This document shows, piece by piece, positions 63,134 through 64,000 of a stretch of DNA of 64,000 nucleotides. The notes beneath the pieces were generated by a model that made no database searches, was not told the origin of the DNA, and was given only the letters and a program-made list of their open reading frames with translations. Origin of the DNA: CAWDVH01 sp963805705 (lineage in GTDB: Bacteria > Actinomycetota > Actinomycetes > Streptosporangiales > Streptosporangiaceae); the NCBI GenBank assembly GCA_963805705.1, contig CAWDVH010000002.1, positions 1-64,000 of the forward strand. The letters are read 5' to 3'. The translations under genes and the position numbers were made by a program. Position 1 is the first letter of the stretch, and every line of letters begins with the position of its first letter.

Positions 63134-64000
63134 ATGACCCTCACCGTGGTGTTCGCCCTGGTCGCCGCGTTCTCCAACGCGGTCAACCTGCTGACGCAGC
63201 ACTCGGCGAGCATCAGCGCCCCGAAGCGGGAGCGGGGCTGGCGCCTCATCGTGTACCTGGTCCGCCAGCCGCTGTGGCTGCTCGGCTGTGTCGCTGCCGT
63301 GAGCTCGTTCGTGTTCCAGGCTCTCGCCCTGCACAACGGCCAGCTGTCGGTGGTCCAGCCCATCCTCGTCACTGAGCTGGTCTTCGTCCTGGTGCTGCGG
63401 CGGGTGTGGATCCGCCAGGACGTGGCGCGCCCGGCGTGGGCGGCCGTGCTCGTCGTCTGCGCGGCGCTGGCCGTGTTCCTGACGGTAGCCGAGCCCACGG
63501 GCGGCCAGCCCGCTCCTGAGACAGCCGAATGGGTGTCCGCCATAGCGGTGTTCGGCGGGGCCGTCGCCCTGTCGGCCGCGCTGGGGACGCGGGGCTCACC
63601 GCCGCGTCGCGCCGCCCTGTTCTCGATCGCGGCCGCGCTCACGTGGGCGCTGATGGCAACGTTCATCAAGACGGCGACCGACACGCTCGCCACGTTCGGT
63701 ATCGGGGGCATGCTCACGCGCTGGCCCGTCTACGCGCTGGCGGCCGCGGCCGCGGCCGGCACGCTGCTCGAGCAGGCCGCTCTCCACGTCGGGCCGCTGA
63801 GCGTGTCCCAGCCGGTTCTGGTCATCATCGATCCGCTGGCCAGCATCATCTTGAGCGTGTGGCTGTTCGACGAGCACTTCACCGGCAGCCCGGCGAAGGT
63901 CGCCATCGCCGCGGCGGCGTTTGCCGTCATGGGCGTCGGGGTCATCGTGCTGTCGCGGACAGCGCCGCAAGATCTCACCCCGACCAGAGCGGCCGGGCCG
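63134..64000 (+). CDS. DMT-superfamily membrane permease (truncated by window end)
   Basis: The frame opens at the ATG at 63134 (GGAGC upstream) and runs 289 codons to the end without a stop, so the 3' end is missing. About nine helices are seen in two halves. The first half has FVFQALALHNGQLSVVQPILV and the second TLLEQAALHVGPLSVSQPVLV, the repeated EamA-type signature. This is the DMT family member common in actinobacteria; cargo unknown. Confidence 0.85.
   Translation, partial: MTLTVVFALVAAFSNAVNLLTQHSASISAPKRERGWRLIVYLVRQPLWLLGCVAAVSSFVFQALALHNGQLSVVQPILVTELVFVLVLRRVWIRQDVARPAWAAVLVVCAALAVFLTVAEPTGGQPAPETAEWVSAIAVFGGAVALSAALGTRGSPPRRAALFSIAAALTWALMATFIKTATDTLATFGIGGMLTRWPVYALAAAAAAGTLLEQAALHVGPLSVSQPVLVIIDPLASIILSVWLFDEHFTGSPAKVAIAAAAFAVMGVGVIVLSRTAPQDLTPTRAAGP

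Overview
This is a 64 kb window of very GC-rich actinobacterial DNA. Codons nearly all end in G or C, GTG and TTG starts are common, and genes often overlap by four bases. There are many F420-, mycothiol- and flavin-type enzymes: Ddn-like deazaflavin reductase, luciferase-like monooxygenases, PPOX-fold proteins and a TIGR03084/DinB-like protein. SARP and LAL regulators are also present. A soil actinomycete of the Streptosporangiales/Streptomycetales kind fits, but the genus cannot be set from the window. No rRNA, tRNA, transposase or CRISPR array was seen.

Layout. 0-8 kb: a small P-loop kinase, a lone mraY, a quinone-oxidoreductase-type dehydrogenase, a lone smpB, an FMN reductase, a Ddn-like reductase and an ABC exporter. 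8-20 kb is a disturbed accessory stretch. It holds two DHFR/RibD-like reductases, a perfect 1,342-bp direct repeat (8933-10274 and 18328-19669), and broken genes (SDR, GNAT, dienelactone hydrolase, a frameshifted luciferase-like oxidoreductase). It also has a catabolic-looking plus-strand cluster (thioesterase-like, RidA, TIGR03084, metallo-beta-lactamase fold). 20-26.5 kb: a low-GC membrane-protein gene behind a 22-bp palindrome and a good promoter, then a methyltransferase, nucleotidyltransferase, hydrolase, small membrane protein, VOC protein, VanY-type lipoprotein and PPOX protein.

26.6-33.4 kb is a complete four-gene type I Wadjet (JetABCD) anti-plasmid system with overlapping or abutting genes. 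33-44 kb: lipoprotein, PAP2 phosphatase, YihY-like protein, a LAL regulator, a dehydrogenase, and a SARP/NB-ARC/TPR regulator. The SARP gene's N-terminal HTH lies upstream of every ordinary start codon and appears to begin at ATA. 44-51 kb: Rieske proteins, a flavin amine oxidase, PPOX, PhzF-like, SDR and zeta-toxin-like proteins. 51.7-56.2 kb: a cis-prenyltransferase/GT39 pair, then a TetR-ferredoxin-P450 operon.

56.3-61.7 kb is the least explained unit. A cytoplasmic subtilisin-like protease with a cysteine-rich tail is divergent from a TPR-CHAT (caspase-like) protein. An ECF-type sigma factor and a small accessory gene, which carries a frameshift, follow the CHAT gene. I infer a protease-relay signalling or defence module. 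The window ends with a second luciferase-like oxidoreductase, a deaminase and a truncated DMT permease gene.
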